Part shown: positions 26,318-35,112 of the stretch, one piece after another
How the letters are laid out: each line of letters starts with the position of its first letter
How positions within the stretch are numbered: position 1 is the stretch's first letter
Source: Bradyrhizobium sp. 141
Lineage (GTDB): Bacteria; Pseudomonadota; Alphaproteobacteria; Rhizobiales; Xanthobacteraceae
Direction of reading: 5' to 3'
Assembly: GCF_023074055.1 (NCBI RefSeq)
Contig: NZ_JADPKR010000019.1
Coordinates: 1-51,858, forward strand
DNA: 51,858 nucleotides
Made by a program: the position numbers and the translations under genes
Notes under the pieces: model-generated
The model's input: only the letters and a program-made list of their open reading frames with translations
Database searches by the model: none
What the model was told of the DNA's origin: nothing

Positions 26318-27464
26318 TCAGAGCCCCGCGGCTTTGGTGAGATTGACCCGAAAACGGTCGCGCCGGCGTTGGTACTTGCGGGTCATCTCGGCGCTGGCAT
26401 GGCCGAGCTGCTTCTGGACGTAGCGCTCGTCGACCTCGGCCGAGGAGGCGAGGCCGGCGCGCAGCGAATGCCCGGCGAACTTCGTCTCCCGCTCGCCCTC
26501 CGGCAGATCGGCCCGGACGCCGGCGGCCAGGGCCGCGCGTTTGACCAGCCGCGCGACCTGCTGATCGCTGAGCCGATCGGGTCCGACCTCCTTGCCCTGG
26601 CCTCTCACGCGCCGGAACAGCGGGCCGTGGCCGATCCGCGCCGGCTTCAGCCAGATCTGCAGGGCGACGACCGGGCAGGTCGCATCCGACGAGCCGCGGC
26701 CGATCTCGAGCTCGCGCCAGCCGGTCTTGCCGCGCAGGGTGACAACCAGGCCCTGGTCGAGGATCTCGACCCAGCCGGAAGAATCCTCGGTCTGGTCACG
26801 GCCACAATCCAGCCCGACGATCTCCGAGCGCCGCAGGCCGCCGGCAAAGCCGATCAGCAGCATGGCGCGATCGCGTAAGCCCCGCAGCGTGCCACGGTCG
26901 AGCGTCTCAAGCATGGCGATGACGTCCTCCGGCAGCACCGCTTCCTTCTGGCGGGGCGGGGCGGCGTGGGTGTTGCGGATGCCGGCCAGCACGGTCGCGA
27001 TATGCCGATCCGCTCGGTCGAGCGGCGTCCCGCGCTGGGCATAATTCCAGGCGAGCGCCGAAAGCCGCCGCTCGATCGTCGCGACCGCATTCGCCTGGCG
27101 ATCGGCGGTCGCCGCGCCGGAGGCGCAGGCGGTGATGTAGAGGCCGACGGTTTGCGCCGACGGCGGCAGGACCTCGAGGCCCCGGCGCCGGCACCAGGCG
27201 GAAAAGTGCTTCCAGTCCGACGCATAGGCCCGGCGGGTGTTGGCCGAGCTCGCGGCGTCGACATAGCCGCGGGGGGGGGGCGCGCTCGGCCAGGCGCGCG
27301 AGATGCGCCGGCAGGCTGGCGGCCGGAAGCGGGGCGGGGAGGCCGCCGCGGGTCGCGACTGAGGCCTCCGCCGCGGAAAGATCGACGCCAGGAGGCGGGC
27401 TGTCCGGCGGTGCGGAGGCGTCCGGAGCGCGATTGTCCGGGGTCTGGGCGGCGATATCGAGCAT
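26318..27464 (-). pseudogene. Tyrosine recombinase with C10 frameshift
   Basis: The minus strand encodes a XerD-like integrase. The core-binding domain is around ANTRRAYASDWKHFSAWCRR, and the catalytic Arg is in GGLRRSEIVGLD. The catalytic Lys hairpin is in LRGKTGWRELEIG; the HxxR is in AGHSLRAGLASSA, the second His in QLGHASAEMTRKYQ, and the nucleophilic Tyr follows. The likely start is 27464 (MLDIAAQTPDN). A run of ten G on the plus strand (27271-27280) splits the gene into two frames; nine would restore one 380-residue protein. It is divergent from the DUF1403 gene. Either a sequencing error, a decayed gene, or a slippage switch. Confidence 0.8.
27271..27280. repeat. Ten-base poly-G/poly-C tract inside recombinase
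   Basis: The homopolymer lies between the N-terminal arm and the core-binding domain of the recombinase. Loss of one base joins the two frames as ERAPPRGYVDAASS. Confidence 0.9.
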
Positions 27465-28389
27465 TCCTTACGACCCCCCGCCAACCTTCGCGCCGGTGCC
27501 GGCCTGGCTGCGTCGCGCACCGCCCGACATCGTCACGGAAGCGGTGTTTTATGCCGGCGCGGCGCTCGCGGCGCTGCATCCGATTGCCCGCGACGAGCAC
27601 CCGCTCGGCAGCTTGTGGCGCCAGCGTCTCGCGCTCACCTGCGCGGCCACGCTCGCGCGCCGGGGTGGGCGCACGGAGGACGAGGCGATGCTGCGCGACC
27701 ACTGGTATTTGCGCCGCGACAAGGATGACCCCGGCCCCGGCGGCCGTATTCTCGCCGCCTGGCGCAAGCTCGGCGAACGGGCCTCCTCCAGCGACGTGGA
27801 GGGATGGATTTTTGGCCTTGCGACCACGCTCGGCCATCCGCTGGGCTCGCTGCCGAGCGAGATCGTCGAACTCGCAAGCCGGCATACGATGCGGGAGCAC
27901 GCCGTGCCGGTGCTCGCCGCCGCGGAGATCATCGCCGCGAGCAGGCGCGTGCTCCCGAACGAGGAGGCGCTGCCGCTGTGGCTGGCGGACGCGGTCCTCG
28001 CCCATCAGCTCCGCTGGCCGGCACCGATGCCGCTGATTGCGGCCCATCTGACGCGCGGCGCGCTGCGCAAGGCGCCACAGCATCTCGAGGGCGAGACTGC
28101 CTTCATGAGCGCACTCTGTGCGGCCTACACGAACGCCGCCGTCGCCGCGATCGACCTCTACAGTGATCTTGCACGGCGGGCGACACGCCTGCTGACGGTT
28201 GTGCCCAAATTGCGCGGCAAGGACGCCGGCGTCATGGTGGGGATCCTGATGGTGGAAGATGCCCAGCCCGCCGGCGCCGGCAAGACGGCGAGCGATCGCA
28301 GCACGCGGCGGCTGTTCGAGCGGCTGGTCTCGCTCGGCGCTGTGCGCGAGCTGACCGGCCGGCCGACATTCCGATTGTACGGGCTCTGA
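27433..28389 (+). CDS. DUF1403 family protein
   Basis: The 318-residue product matches DUF1403, common on alpha-proteobacterial plasmids and islands beside scpB and integrases; function unknown. Recognisable parts are PVPAWLRRAPPDIVTEAVFY, DEAMLRDHWYLRRDKDDPGP and a C-terminal RSTRRLFERLVSLGAVRELT helix. It is rich in Ala/Leu helices without a membrane segment. No ATG is available at the beginning; TTG at 27433 gives the expected N-terminus, GTG at 27496 is the alternative. The start region overlaps the divergent recombinase start. The next gene, scpB, begins 1 bp after the stop. Confidence 0.85.
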   Translation: MSGVWAAISSIPYDPPPTFAPVPAWLRRAPPDIVTEAVFYAGAALAALHPIARDEHPLGSLWRQRLALTCAATLARRGGRTEDEAMLRDHWYLRRDKDDPGPGGRILAAWRKLGERASSSDVEGWIFGLATTLGHPLGSLPSEIVELASRHTMREHAVPVLAAAEIIAASRRVLPNEEALPLWLADAVLAHQLRWPAPMPLIAAHLTRGALRKAPQHLEGETAFMSALCAAYTNAAVAAIDLYSDLARRATRLLTVVPKLRGKDAGVMVGILMVEDAQPAGAGKTASDRSTRRLFERLVSLGAVRELTGRPTFRLYGL

Positions 28390-28390
28390 G

Positions 28391-29074
28391 ATGGGGCGGC
28401 GCGCGCGGCCGAAAGAGGGTCTCGATACCGAGCTGGCGGACCTGCCAGCGGATCTGCGCTGGCGCGAATGGATGGGTCGGGTCGAGGCCGTGATCTTCGC
28501 CTCGCCCGAGCCGGTGACGCGCGAGGCGCTCGCTCGCGTGGTCGGCCGCGATTGCAGCATCGACCTTCTGATAGACGACCTCCGTGAGGAGCTGCGCGGC
28601 CGGCCTTACGAGCTCGTCTCCATCGCCGGTGGCTGGCAGCATCGCACCCGGAAAAACTTCGCCGAGGCGATCCGCTCGGCGATCGGCGCCGGCAGTGACG
28701 GCAGGGCGTTGTCGCAGGCCGAAGCGCTGATCCTCGCCTGCATCGCCTATTACCAGCCGATCACCCGCGGCGAATTGTCAGGCTTCTTCGGCAAGGAGGT
28801 CAGCCGCGATACCATCGGCCGTCTGCGCGGATTAGGGTTCATCGCGAGCGGCCCGCGCAGCCCGCAACCCGGCGCGCCCTACACCTATGTGACGACCAAG
28901 GCGTTCCTGTCGCACTTCGGCTTGGAAATGCTGCGCGATCTTCGGGACATGGAAGCGCTCGAGGATGCCGGCCTGCTCAGTAAGGATAAGATGTTGGCGG
29001 GAGAGTTTCCGGACCCCTTGGCCGAAGGCCCGAACGATCGAGAGAAGCAAGTAGGACTGGTATCTCGTGAATAG
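28391..29074 (+). CDS. scpB: Plasmid-type ScpB chromosome segregation protein
   Basis: ScpB is the winged-helix kleisin partner of SMC-ScpA in chromosome condensation; copies on plasmids often accompany DUF1403. The 227-residue product has the first winged helix (WMGRVEAVIFASPEPVTREA) and second (ALILACIAYYQPITRGELSG; SRDTIGRLRGLGFIASGPRS; TKAFLSHFGLEMLRDLRDM). The last ~15 codons (from about 29025, NDREKQVGLVSRE) look like the 5-prime flank of a group II intron ORF, so the natural C-terminus was probably replaced. No scpA is seen nearby. Confidence 0.88.
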   Translation: MGRRARPKEGLDTELADLPADLRWREWMGRVEAVIFASPEPVTREALARVVGRDCSIDLLIDDLREELRGRPYELVSIAGGWQHRTRKNFAEAIRSAIGAGSDGRALSQAEALILACIAYYQPITRGELSGFFGKEVSRDTIGRLRGLGFIASGPRSPQPGAPYTYVTTKAFLSHFGLEMLRDLRDMEALEDAGLLSKDKMLAGEFPDPLAEGPNDREKQVGLVSRE

Positions 29075-29938
29075 AAAGCGGCAGAACAACCAGCAAGCGC
29101 TGGCCTTGGAACCGAAGGAGTGGGGTGAAGCACCGGCGCGCGGTGACGAGGAGATCCGCGCCTGATCAGCTTGATCCGGCGCTGGTTGAAAGCGGGTGTC
29201 TTGGAAGACGGAGCGGTGTATCCGAGCGAACAAGGAACGCCACAAGGCGGATCGATCAGTGTGCTTTTGAGCAACCTCTACCTTCATTACGTTCTCGACC
29301 TCTGGTTCGAACGCGTGGTGAAGGGCCGGTTGCGGGGCGAAGCCCGGCTGGTGCGCTATATCGACGACTTTGTGATCTGCTTCCAATATCGATCGGACGC
29401 CATCCGCGTACAGGAGGCCCTGCAACTCCGGTTGGGGAAGTTCGGTCTCACTCTAGAGCCGACCAAGACCAAGTTGGTCGAGTTTGGTCGGTTCGCGCAA
29501 AGACACGCGGGCAAACGCGGCAGAAACCGCCCGGAAACAATCTACTTTCTGGGTCTGACGCTCTATTGCACGCGAAACCAAAGAGGCAACTTCAAGGTTG
29601 GGATGCGTACCGAGAAATCTCGGCTAAAGCGCAGCCTTATGTCTCTGCAGGAGCTGATGCGGCGAATACGGCATTACAAGATCAGTGACCAGGCCGATGA
29701 AATCAACGTCGTCCTGCGCGGCCACTATGGCTATTACGGCGTCGCCGGAAATCTCCGGAGCCTCGTAAAAGTTTATCGGGCAGTGGAGCGTTACTGGCGC
29801 GGAATGCTGCGCAGCCGCAGCTGGGCAGGCCGACGCCTCACTTGGGACGCCTTCAACCAAGTCAAAGAACGGACACCGTTGCTGAAGCCTAAGCTGCGCC
29901 TCCCTTATCGGGAGCTGCAGGCGCTTGCAGTGCTGTGA
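29067..29938 (+). pseudogene. Group II intron reverse transcriptase, internally deleted
   Basis: The ORF starts with GTG at 29067 (NRKRQNNQQALALEPKEWGE) but stops near 29165. The downstream frame resumes at RRWLKAGVLEDGAVYPSEQG with TPQGGSISVLLSNLYLHYVL (RT domain 4) and the catalytic YIDDF (in RLVRYIDDFVICF), then FLGLTLYCTRNQRGNF and the maturase tail RGHYGYYGVAGNLRSLVKVY. About 150-200 codons between the N-terminus and RT domain 4 are missing, so it cannot support mobility. The C-terminus is of the same type as the remnant at 0.3 kb. Confidence 0.88.
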
Positions 29939-30050
29939 ACCAACTGTCGAAGAGCGTCGGTGCGGGAAATCCGCACGCCACGTTCTGTAGGAACCGGGGG
30001 CGGGCGACCGCCTCCGGTGACCCGGTGGGTGGCGTCGCGAGACGTCCCCC
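29939..30050 (+). mobile_element. Group II intron 3-prime RNA domains
   Basis: GGTGCGGGAAATCCGCACGC with a following ACGTTCTGTAGGAACCGG and GGGCGGGCGACCGCCTCC is the canonical sequence after the maturase stop, including a domain V-like hairpin. It sits directly behind the reverse transcriptase remnant. Confidence 0.7.
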
Positions 30051-30361
30051 TATCCCGATCAAACAGCCCTATGCCGCGCTCGGCATAGGCAGGTGGCGAT
30101 GAGGCTGTAGATGACGGCCGCACGCCGGCCGCCCTCGTCGGACCCGGCGAAGGTCCAATTTTTTCGCCCTACGGCGACCGCCCGTAGCGTATCGCTCCGG
30201 CGAAGAAGTATCTTTTGGAAGACGTCGATCGTTCACCTCAACGCATACCATTTGATCTCCACGATGGCCTGCTAGCGCGGTTGGACGCGGAGATTGATTA
30301 GGCGCCTCCACTCGATCGTCTTTCGCGCTTCAACCCTCACCGACGCGATGAAGATGGCTTT
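30051..30361. other. Spacer before virB operon
   Basis: No gene was recognised. It connects intron debris to the virB promoter region. Confidence 0.4.
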
Positions 30362-30377
30362 TGTTTCAGATGAAATC
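30362..30377 (+). promoter_or_regulatory. Candidate vir box upstream of virB1
   Basis: TTTCAGATGAAAT at 30364-30376 matches 10 of 12 positions of the VirG-binding vir box TNCAATTGAAAY and is itself dyad-symmetric (TTTCA/TGAAA). It is about 120 bp before virB1, a reasonable activator distance. Confidence 0.6.
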
Positions 30378-30493
30378 AAAGAGAGCAACTCTAAAATCAT
30401 AGGTTAACAGTCTCGGCCGATAAGCGCAGGTGTCAGATGACAGCGCCTCATTCCGACCGAGCGGGAAATGATTGCGCATTGGGGAGATAGGGA

Positions 30494-31189
30494 ATGTCGA
30501 AGGCAACAGGACAGCTGTCGATCGTCTTACTAACCTTCATGTGCCTGTCGACAGAGGCGGCGCCACTCTCTGTCCGTGAAGTCGATCAGCTCGCCCGCGA
30601 ATGCGCTCCGTCAGTCGCCCCATCAACGCTTGCGGCGATCGCCAACGTCGAAAGTGACTTCGATCCGCTTGCGGCATATGACAACACCACCGGCGAGAGC
30701 CTTCACTGGAACGATCAAGCGCAAGCGAGTCAAAGCGTTAAGAAGCGCCTTGAAGCACGACATTCAGTCGACGTTGGGCTTGTGCAGATCAATTCGAAAA
30801 ACTTTTCCATGCTGGGTCTGACGCCCGACAAGGCCTTTCAGCCGTGCACCTCATTGTCAGCGGCCGCGCACTTGCTCGAGGAGCGCTACGCCGGCGGTAA
30901 GACCACCGCGGCAGAGCAACTGGCGCTTCGGCGGGCGATCTCGGCCTACAATACCGGTCATCCGACCCGCGGCTTTACGAATGGATATGTGCGAAAGGTC
31001 GAGTTAGCCGCCCGACAGATGGTGCCGTCGCTCGTCGAGGTGAAGGAAGCGGCTGAAACTCCGATCCCGGAAGAAACATGGAACGTGTGGGGCTCGTATG
31101 AGCGTCATGATCGTTCGGCGAGCAAGACATCTGACGCGCCAACGACACGCAAAAAAGGTCAACATCGAAAGTCGTTACGAGCGCCGTGA
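30494..31189 (+). CDS. virB1: VirB1 lytic transglycosylase
   Basis: VirB1 opens peptidoglycan so that the T4SS can assemble. The 231-residue product has a signal peptide (GQLSIVLLTFMCLSTEAAP) and an SLT domain (residues about 30-165) with the catalytic Glu at E53 in IANVESDFDPLA, VGLVQINSKNFSMLG and ISAYNTGHP. The C-terminal tail is basic and variable, corresponding to VirB1*. It is the first gene of an eleven-gene operon. Confidence 0.94.
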   Translation: MSKATGQLSIVLLTFMCLSTEAAPLSVREVDQLARECAPSVAPSTLAAIANVESDFDPLAAYDNTTGESLHWNDQAQASQSVKKRLEARHSVDVGLVQINSKNFSMLGLTPDKAFQPCTSLSAAAHLLEERYAGGKTTAAEQLALRRAISAYNTGHPTRGFTNGYVRKVELAARQMVPSLVEVKEAAETPIPEETWNVWGSYERHDRSASKTSDAPTTRKKGQHRKSLRAP

Positions 31190-31298
31190 TCATCACCGGT
31201 CCGACTGGAGTGGAGCACTGGAATGCTGTCGATAGGACTTGCTTTGCACGAGGCGCCAAATGGCAACTCGGGACGACGATCAATTCATAACCGGCTGA

Positions 31299-31640
31299 AT
31301 GATGGAGGACTGCATGAATTCCTGTTGTGACAATGGCCGTGCGTACTTACGAATGGCGGCCCGGTACGCGCCCGCCGCTATTGGGGCGGTCGGCTGGATG
31401 GTGTTATCCATCGAGCCGGCCTCGGCTGAAGGTGCCGATCCGGCTGCAATGCTCAACAACATATGCCAGTTTATCCTTGGCCCGTTCGGCAAGTCGCTCG
31501 CAATGCTTGGCATTGTGGCTATCGGTGTGTCGTGGATGTTCGGCCGAGCATCGCTCGGTCTCGTTGCCGGTGTCGTCGGAGGGGTTGTGATTATGTTTGG
31601 AGCGAGTTTTCTTGCGCGAGCCCTCATAGGGAACGGCTGA
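31299..31640 (+). CDS. virB2: VirB2 major pilin
   Basis: VirB2 forms the T-pilus. The 113-residue prepilin has a long leader with a probable cleavage after PASA, leaving EGADPAAMLNNICQFILG. Two hydrophobic helices follow (LAMLGIVAIGVSWMFG and LGLVAGVVGGVVIMFGASFL), the conserved pilin hairpin. Starts at 31299 and 31314 are both possible. The stop overlaps the virB3 ATG. Confidence 0.94.
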   Translation: MMEDCMNSCCDNGRAYLRMAARYAPAAIGAVGWMVLSIEPASAEGADPAAMLNNICQFILGPFGKSLAMLGIVAIGVSWMFGRASLGLVAGVVGGVVIMFGASFLARALIGNG

Positions 31641-31966
31641 TGAGTGCCCATCTGGAAGAAACGACGCTGTATGTGGCGGCAACGCGGCCCGCTTTGTTTC
31701 TCGGAGTACCACTAACTCTGGCGGGATTGTTCATGATGCTAGCCGGCCTACTTGTCGTTATCGTCCAGAACCCGCTCTACGAAGTGGTTCTCGTACCACT
31801 GTGGTACGGGGCGCGGCTGACGGTGGAGCGTGACTATAACGCCGCAAGTGTTGTTCTCCTCTTTCTTCAGACCGCCGGCAGAAGCGTTGACGGAGCTCGT
31901 TGGGGTGGCGCGAGCGTCACCCCAAACCCGATTGCCGTGCCGAAGCGGGGAAGAGGAATGGTGTGA
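31640..31966 (+). CDS. virB3: VirB3 inner-membrane protein
   Basis: VirB3 is a small inner-membrane component acting with VirB4. The 108-residue product has a short N-terminus (TTLYVAATRPALFLGVPLTL) leading into one or two hydrophobic helices (residues about 18-52), followed by WYGARLTVERDYNAASVVLL. The ATG at 31640 overlaps the virB2 stop and the stop overlaps virB4 by one base. A longer in-frame upstream extension is just virB2 DNA in another frame. Confidence 0.93.
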   Translation: MSAHLEETTLYVAATRPALFLGVPLTLAGLFMMLAGLLVVIVQNPLYEVVLVPLWYGARLTVERDYNAASVVLLFLQTAGRSVDGARWGGASVTPNPIAVPKRGRGMV

Positions 31967-34335
31967 TGCTCGGCACAAGTGGCATGTCCGAGAGATCTGG
32001 AGAGATCTATTTACCCTACGTGGGACACCTAAGTGAGCACGTTGTCTTGCTAGAAGACGGATCGATCATGAGTATGGCACATATCCGTGGCGTGGCGTTT
32101 GAGCTGGAAGACGCTGAGATGCGGAATGCGCGCTGCCGCGCATTCAACACGCTCTTCCGCAACATCGCGGACGATAATGTCTCAATATATGCCCATCTCG
32201 TGCGCCACAACGATGTCCCGGCGCCGCCGGCGCGGCAGTTTCGTAGCGCTTTCGCGGCCAGCCTGAGCGAAGCCTATGAGCAGCGTGTGCTGTCCGGTAA
32301 GCTCTTCAGCAACGACCACTTCCTTACCCTGATCGTCTTTCCCCGCACCGCGCTCGGCAACGTCCGAGGCAGATTCGCCAATTTGTTCAAACGACAAGAG
32401 CCGGATTTCGCGGAGCAGATCCGGAATCTGGAAGACATCTGGCGAGTTGTGGCGGATGCGCTCGAGGCATATGGTCTTCGTCGCCTCGGCTTTCGCGAGA
32501 AGAATGATGTGCTTTTCACGGAGATCGGGGAAGCACTCCGACTGGTGGTGACGTGCCGTTTCACGCCAGTACCGCTTGTTAGCGGCTCGTTGGGAGCGTC
32601 GATCTATACTGACCGAGTCATTTGCGGCAAGCGGGCGCTAGAGATTCAAACGCCACAAGTGAGTTACGTCGGCGCGATGTTTTCATTTCGCGAATACCCG
32701 GCCAAGACGAGGCCTGGCATGCTCAACACCCTATTGTCTGCCGATTTTCCGCTCGTCTTGAGCCAAAGCTTCTCCTTTCTTACTCGTGCGCAGGCTCATG
32801 CGAAGCTCAGCCTTAAATCCAGCCAGATGACAAGTGCCGGTGACAAGGCCATCACCCAGATAGGGGAACTAGCCGAGGCAGAGGATGCACTGGCAAGCAA
32901 CGAATTTGTCATGGGCTCGCATCATTTGAGCCTCTGTGTCTACGCCAACAATCTTAACAGCCTCGCGGATCGCGGTGCGCGCGCCCGCACGCGATTGATG
33001 GACGCAGGGGCCGTCGTAGTCCAAGAAGGCATTGGCATGGAAGCTGCTTATTGGTCGCAACTTCCAGGCAACAACAAGTGGCGCACGCGTCCGGGGGCGA
33101 TCACCTCAAGGAATTTCGCCGGGTTGGTCTCGTTCGAGAACTTTCCCAGTGGCAAGATGAGCGGTCACTGGGGTAACGCAGTTGCGCGCTTTCGCAGCAA
33201 CGGTGGGACCGCATTCGATTATGTTCCGCATGAGAATGACGTCGGCATGACGGCGATATTTGGGCCCATCGGCAGGGGCAAAACGACGCTTATGGCGTTC
33301 ATACTTGCAATGTTCGAGCAGAGCATGGCTGACCGCAGCGGCGCGATCGTCTTCTTCGATAAGGACCGTGGTGGGGAGTTGATGGTACGGGCCACTGGAG
33401 GGACATACCTGACGCTACGAAGAGGCGTGGCCAGTGGCTTGGCGCCGCTCCGCGGGCTGGACAATACAGCAGCCTCGCGGGATTTTCTCCGCGAATGGGT
33501 CGTGGCGCTGATTGAAAGCGATGGACGTGGAGGCATTTCACCGGAAGAGGACCGGCGGCTAGAGCGCGGTATTCGTCGGCAGCTTTCGTTCGAGCCACAT
33601 ATGCGGTCCCTCGCGGGCTTGCGCGAATTCCTGTTGCATGGCCCGTCCGAAGGTGCTGGAGCGCGGCTGCAGCGTTGGTGCCAAGGTAATGCACTCGGCT
33701 GGGCATTCGATGGAGAGCGTGACGAAGTAAAGCTCGATTCGTTCATAACGGGCATCGATATGACGCATATCCTTGAGTACGAGGAGGTCTGCGCACCCGC
33801 CGCAACATATCTACTGCATCGAGTCGGAGCTGTAGTCGACGGACGTCGCTTCGTCATGAGTTGCGATGAATTTCGCGCCTATCTGCTGAACCCACGGTTC
33901 TCGGCGATCGTCGACAAATTCTTGCTCACCATTCGCAAGAACAATGGGATGTTGATACTAGCAACGCAGCAGCCCGAGCATGTTCTGGAATCGAGCCTAG
34001 GTGCCAGCCTCGTGGCACAATGTAAGACGAAAATCCTTTATCCATCCCCGACGGCTGAGCGGTCGGCTTATATCGAAGGCCTGAAATGTACCGAGCAGGA
34101 ATTTCGCGCGATCCGCGAGGATATGACGATTGGCAGGCGGAAATTTCTGCTCAAGCGCGAGAGCGGGAGCGTGATCTGCGAATTCGATCTTCGTGAGATG
34201 CACGAGTATGTTGCGGTGCTGTCTGGCCGCGCCAATACGGTGCGCTTTGCCGATCAGCTGCGCGAAACATACGGAGAAGAGCCGTCTGCGTGGCTCGACA
34301 AGTTCATGGTCCGTTACCACGAAGCGCAAGATTGA
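31966..34335 (+). CDS. virB4: VirB4 secretion ATPase
   Basis: VirB4 is the large ATPase at the base of the T4SS that powers pilus assembly and substrate transfer. The 789-residue product has the N-terminal domain (GEIYLPYVGHLSEHVVLLED) and a RecA-like C-terminal domain with Walker A GPIGRGKTTL at about residue 433, Walker B near FVMSCDEFRAYLL and the Gln-rich NNGMLILATQQPEHVL motif. It ends FMVRYHEAQD, as in Agrobacterium VirB4. Start at 31966 (MLGTSGMSERSG). Complete. Confidence 0.97.
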   Translation: MLGTSGMSERSGEIYLPYVGHLSEHVVLLEDGSIMSMAHIRGVAFELEDAEMRNARCRAFNTLFRNIADDNVSIYAHLVRHNDVPAPPARQFRSAFAASLSEAYEQRVLSGKLFSNDHFLTLIVFPRTALGNVRGRFANLFKRQEPDFAEQIRNLEDIWRVVADALEAYGLRRLGFREKNDVLFTEIGEALRLVVTCRFTPVPLVSGSLGASIYTDRVICGKRALEIQTPQVSYVGAMFSFREYPAKTRPGMLNTLLSADFPLVLSQSFSFLTRAQAHAKLSLKSSQMTSAGDKAITQIGELAEAEDALASNEFVMGSHHLSLCVYANNLNSLADRGARARTRLMDAGAVVVQEGIGMEAAYWSQLPGNNKWRTRPGAITSRNFAGLVSFENFPSGKMSGHWGNAVARFRSNGGTAFDYVPHENDVGMTAIFGPIGRGKTTLMAFILAMFEQSMADRSGAIVFFDKDRGGELMVRATGGTYLTLRRGVASGLAPLRGLDNTAASRDFLREWVVALIESDGRGGISPEEDRRLERGIRRQLSFEPHMRSLAGLREFLLHGPSEGAGARLQRWCQGNALGWAFDGERDEVKLDSFITGIDMTHILEYEEVCAPAATYLLHRVGAVVDGRRFVMSCDEFRAYLLNPRFSAIVDKFLLTIRKNNGMLILATQQPEHVLESSLGASLVAQCKTKILYPSPTAERSAYIEGLKCTEQEFRAIREDMTIGRRKFLLKRESGSVICEFDLREMHEYVAVLSGRANTVRFADQLRETYGEEPSAWLDKFMVRYHEAQD

Positions 34336-34347
34336 CAAGGAAATCAA

Positions 34348-35046
34348 ATGAAACGTACTCAACTCAAGGCAGTAGTAGTGGCGATTTGTGTCATTGGATC
34401 GGGGCCGGCCCGAGCGCAGTTCGTGGTTAGCGATGTCTTGGTGGAAGCCCAAACGGCTGCAACTGCAGTCAATACTGCGGCGAACTTGGAAAAGACAATC
34501 GCAGTGGCAGCCAGCACTGCAGCGAACCTGGAACAGACAATTGCAATGGTATCGATGCTGACTACGTCATTTGGCGTGTCCGGCCTATTAGGCTCACTTA
34601 ATCAGCCAAACCAGTACCCAGCCAGCAATCAGCTCGAAAGGCAGATGTTTGCTGGGCAGCGACCAACCGCGGGCACTGCGAATGAGATCGTATCAGATGC
34701 GAGTCGCACGGTGAAGGGCAGCGATGCGGAAGCGACACTGCTACATGATCAGATTGTAGGGTCTGCTAATGCTGCGGGTCTTGCTGCCAACAATCTGAAT
34801 GCGTTGGATCATCGCCTGGCAGAGAATGCCAATACGCCAAATCAGCTGTCGCGTTCAGGGAACATTATGCATGCGACGGTTACAAACGGGCTCGTTCTCA
34901 AGCAGATCCACGATGCGGTCATCCAGAACGCCCAAGCGACCAGTTTGCTAACGATGACCGTTGCACAGGCAGGCCTCCATCAGGCAGAAGAGGCTGTGGC
35001 CCAGCGAAGAGAGCACCAGGCGACCGCCGATCTATTCCGCCCCTAA
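34348..35046 (+). CDS. virB5: VirB5 minor pilin
   Basis: VirB5 is the tip adhesin/minor component of the pilus. The 232-residue product has a signal peptide (VVVAICVIGSGPARAQ) and a mostly helical Ala/Asn/Gln-rich mature part with repeated AANLEKTIAVA and AANLEQTIAMV segments near residues 45-70. The family identity is supported by position between virB4 and virB6 and by the helical character. Starts 12 bp after virB4. Confidence 0.9.
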   Translation: MKRTQLKAVVVAICVIGSGPARAQFVVSDVLVEAQTAATAVNTAANLEKTIAVAASTAANLEQTIAMVSMLTTSFGVSGLLGSLNQPNQYPASNQLERQMFAGQRPTAGTANEIVSDASRTVKGSDAEATLLHDQIVGSANAAGLAANNLNALDHRLAENANTPNQLSRSGNIMHATVTNGLVLKQIHDAVIQNAQATSLLTMTVAQAGLHQAEEAVAQRREHQATADLFRP

Positions 35047-35112
35047 GTGCTGCAGCGCTACAAGTGGCCGCCACGCCCGGCGAAGAAGAGGCGTGCTCAA
35101 GAGGGAGAACAA

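Noticed and set aside
28200..28222. CCCAAATTGCGCGGCAAG in DUF1403 as another copy of the 49-bp palindromic element
   Set aside because: Only one arm is similar and it falls in a conserved coding stretch without duplication, so chance similarity is likelier.
26854..28560. A 568-codon minus-strand open frame antisense to DUF1403/scpB and overlapping the recombinase
   Set aside because: It is very Arg/Pro-rich, has no family resemblance and is explained by high GC in the antisense of real genes.
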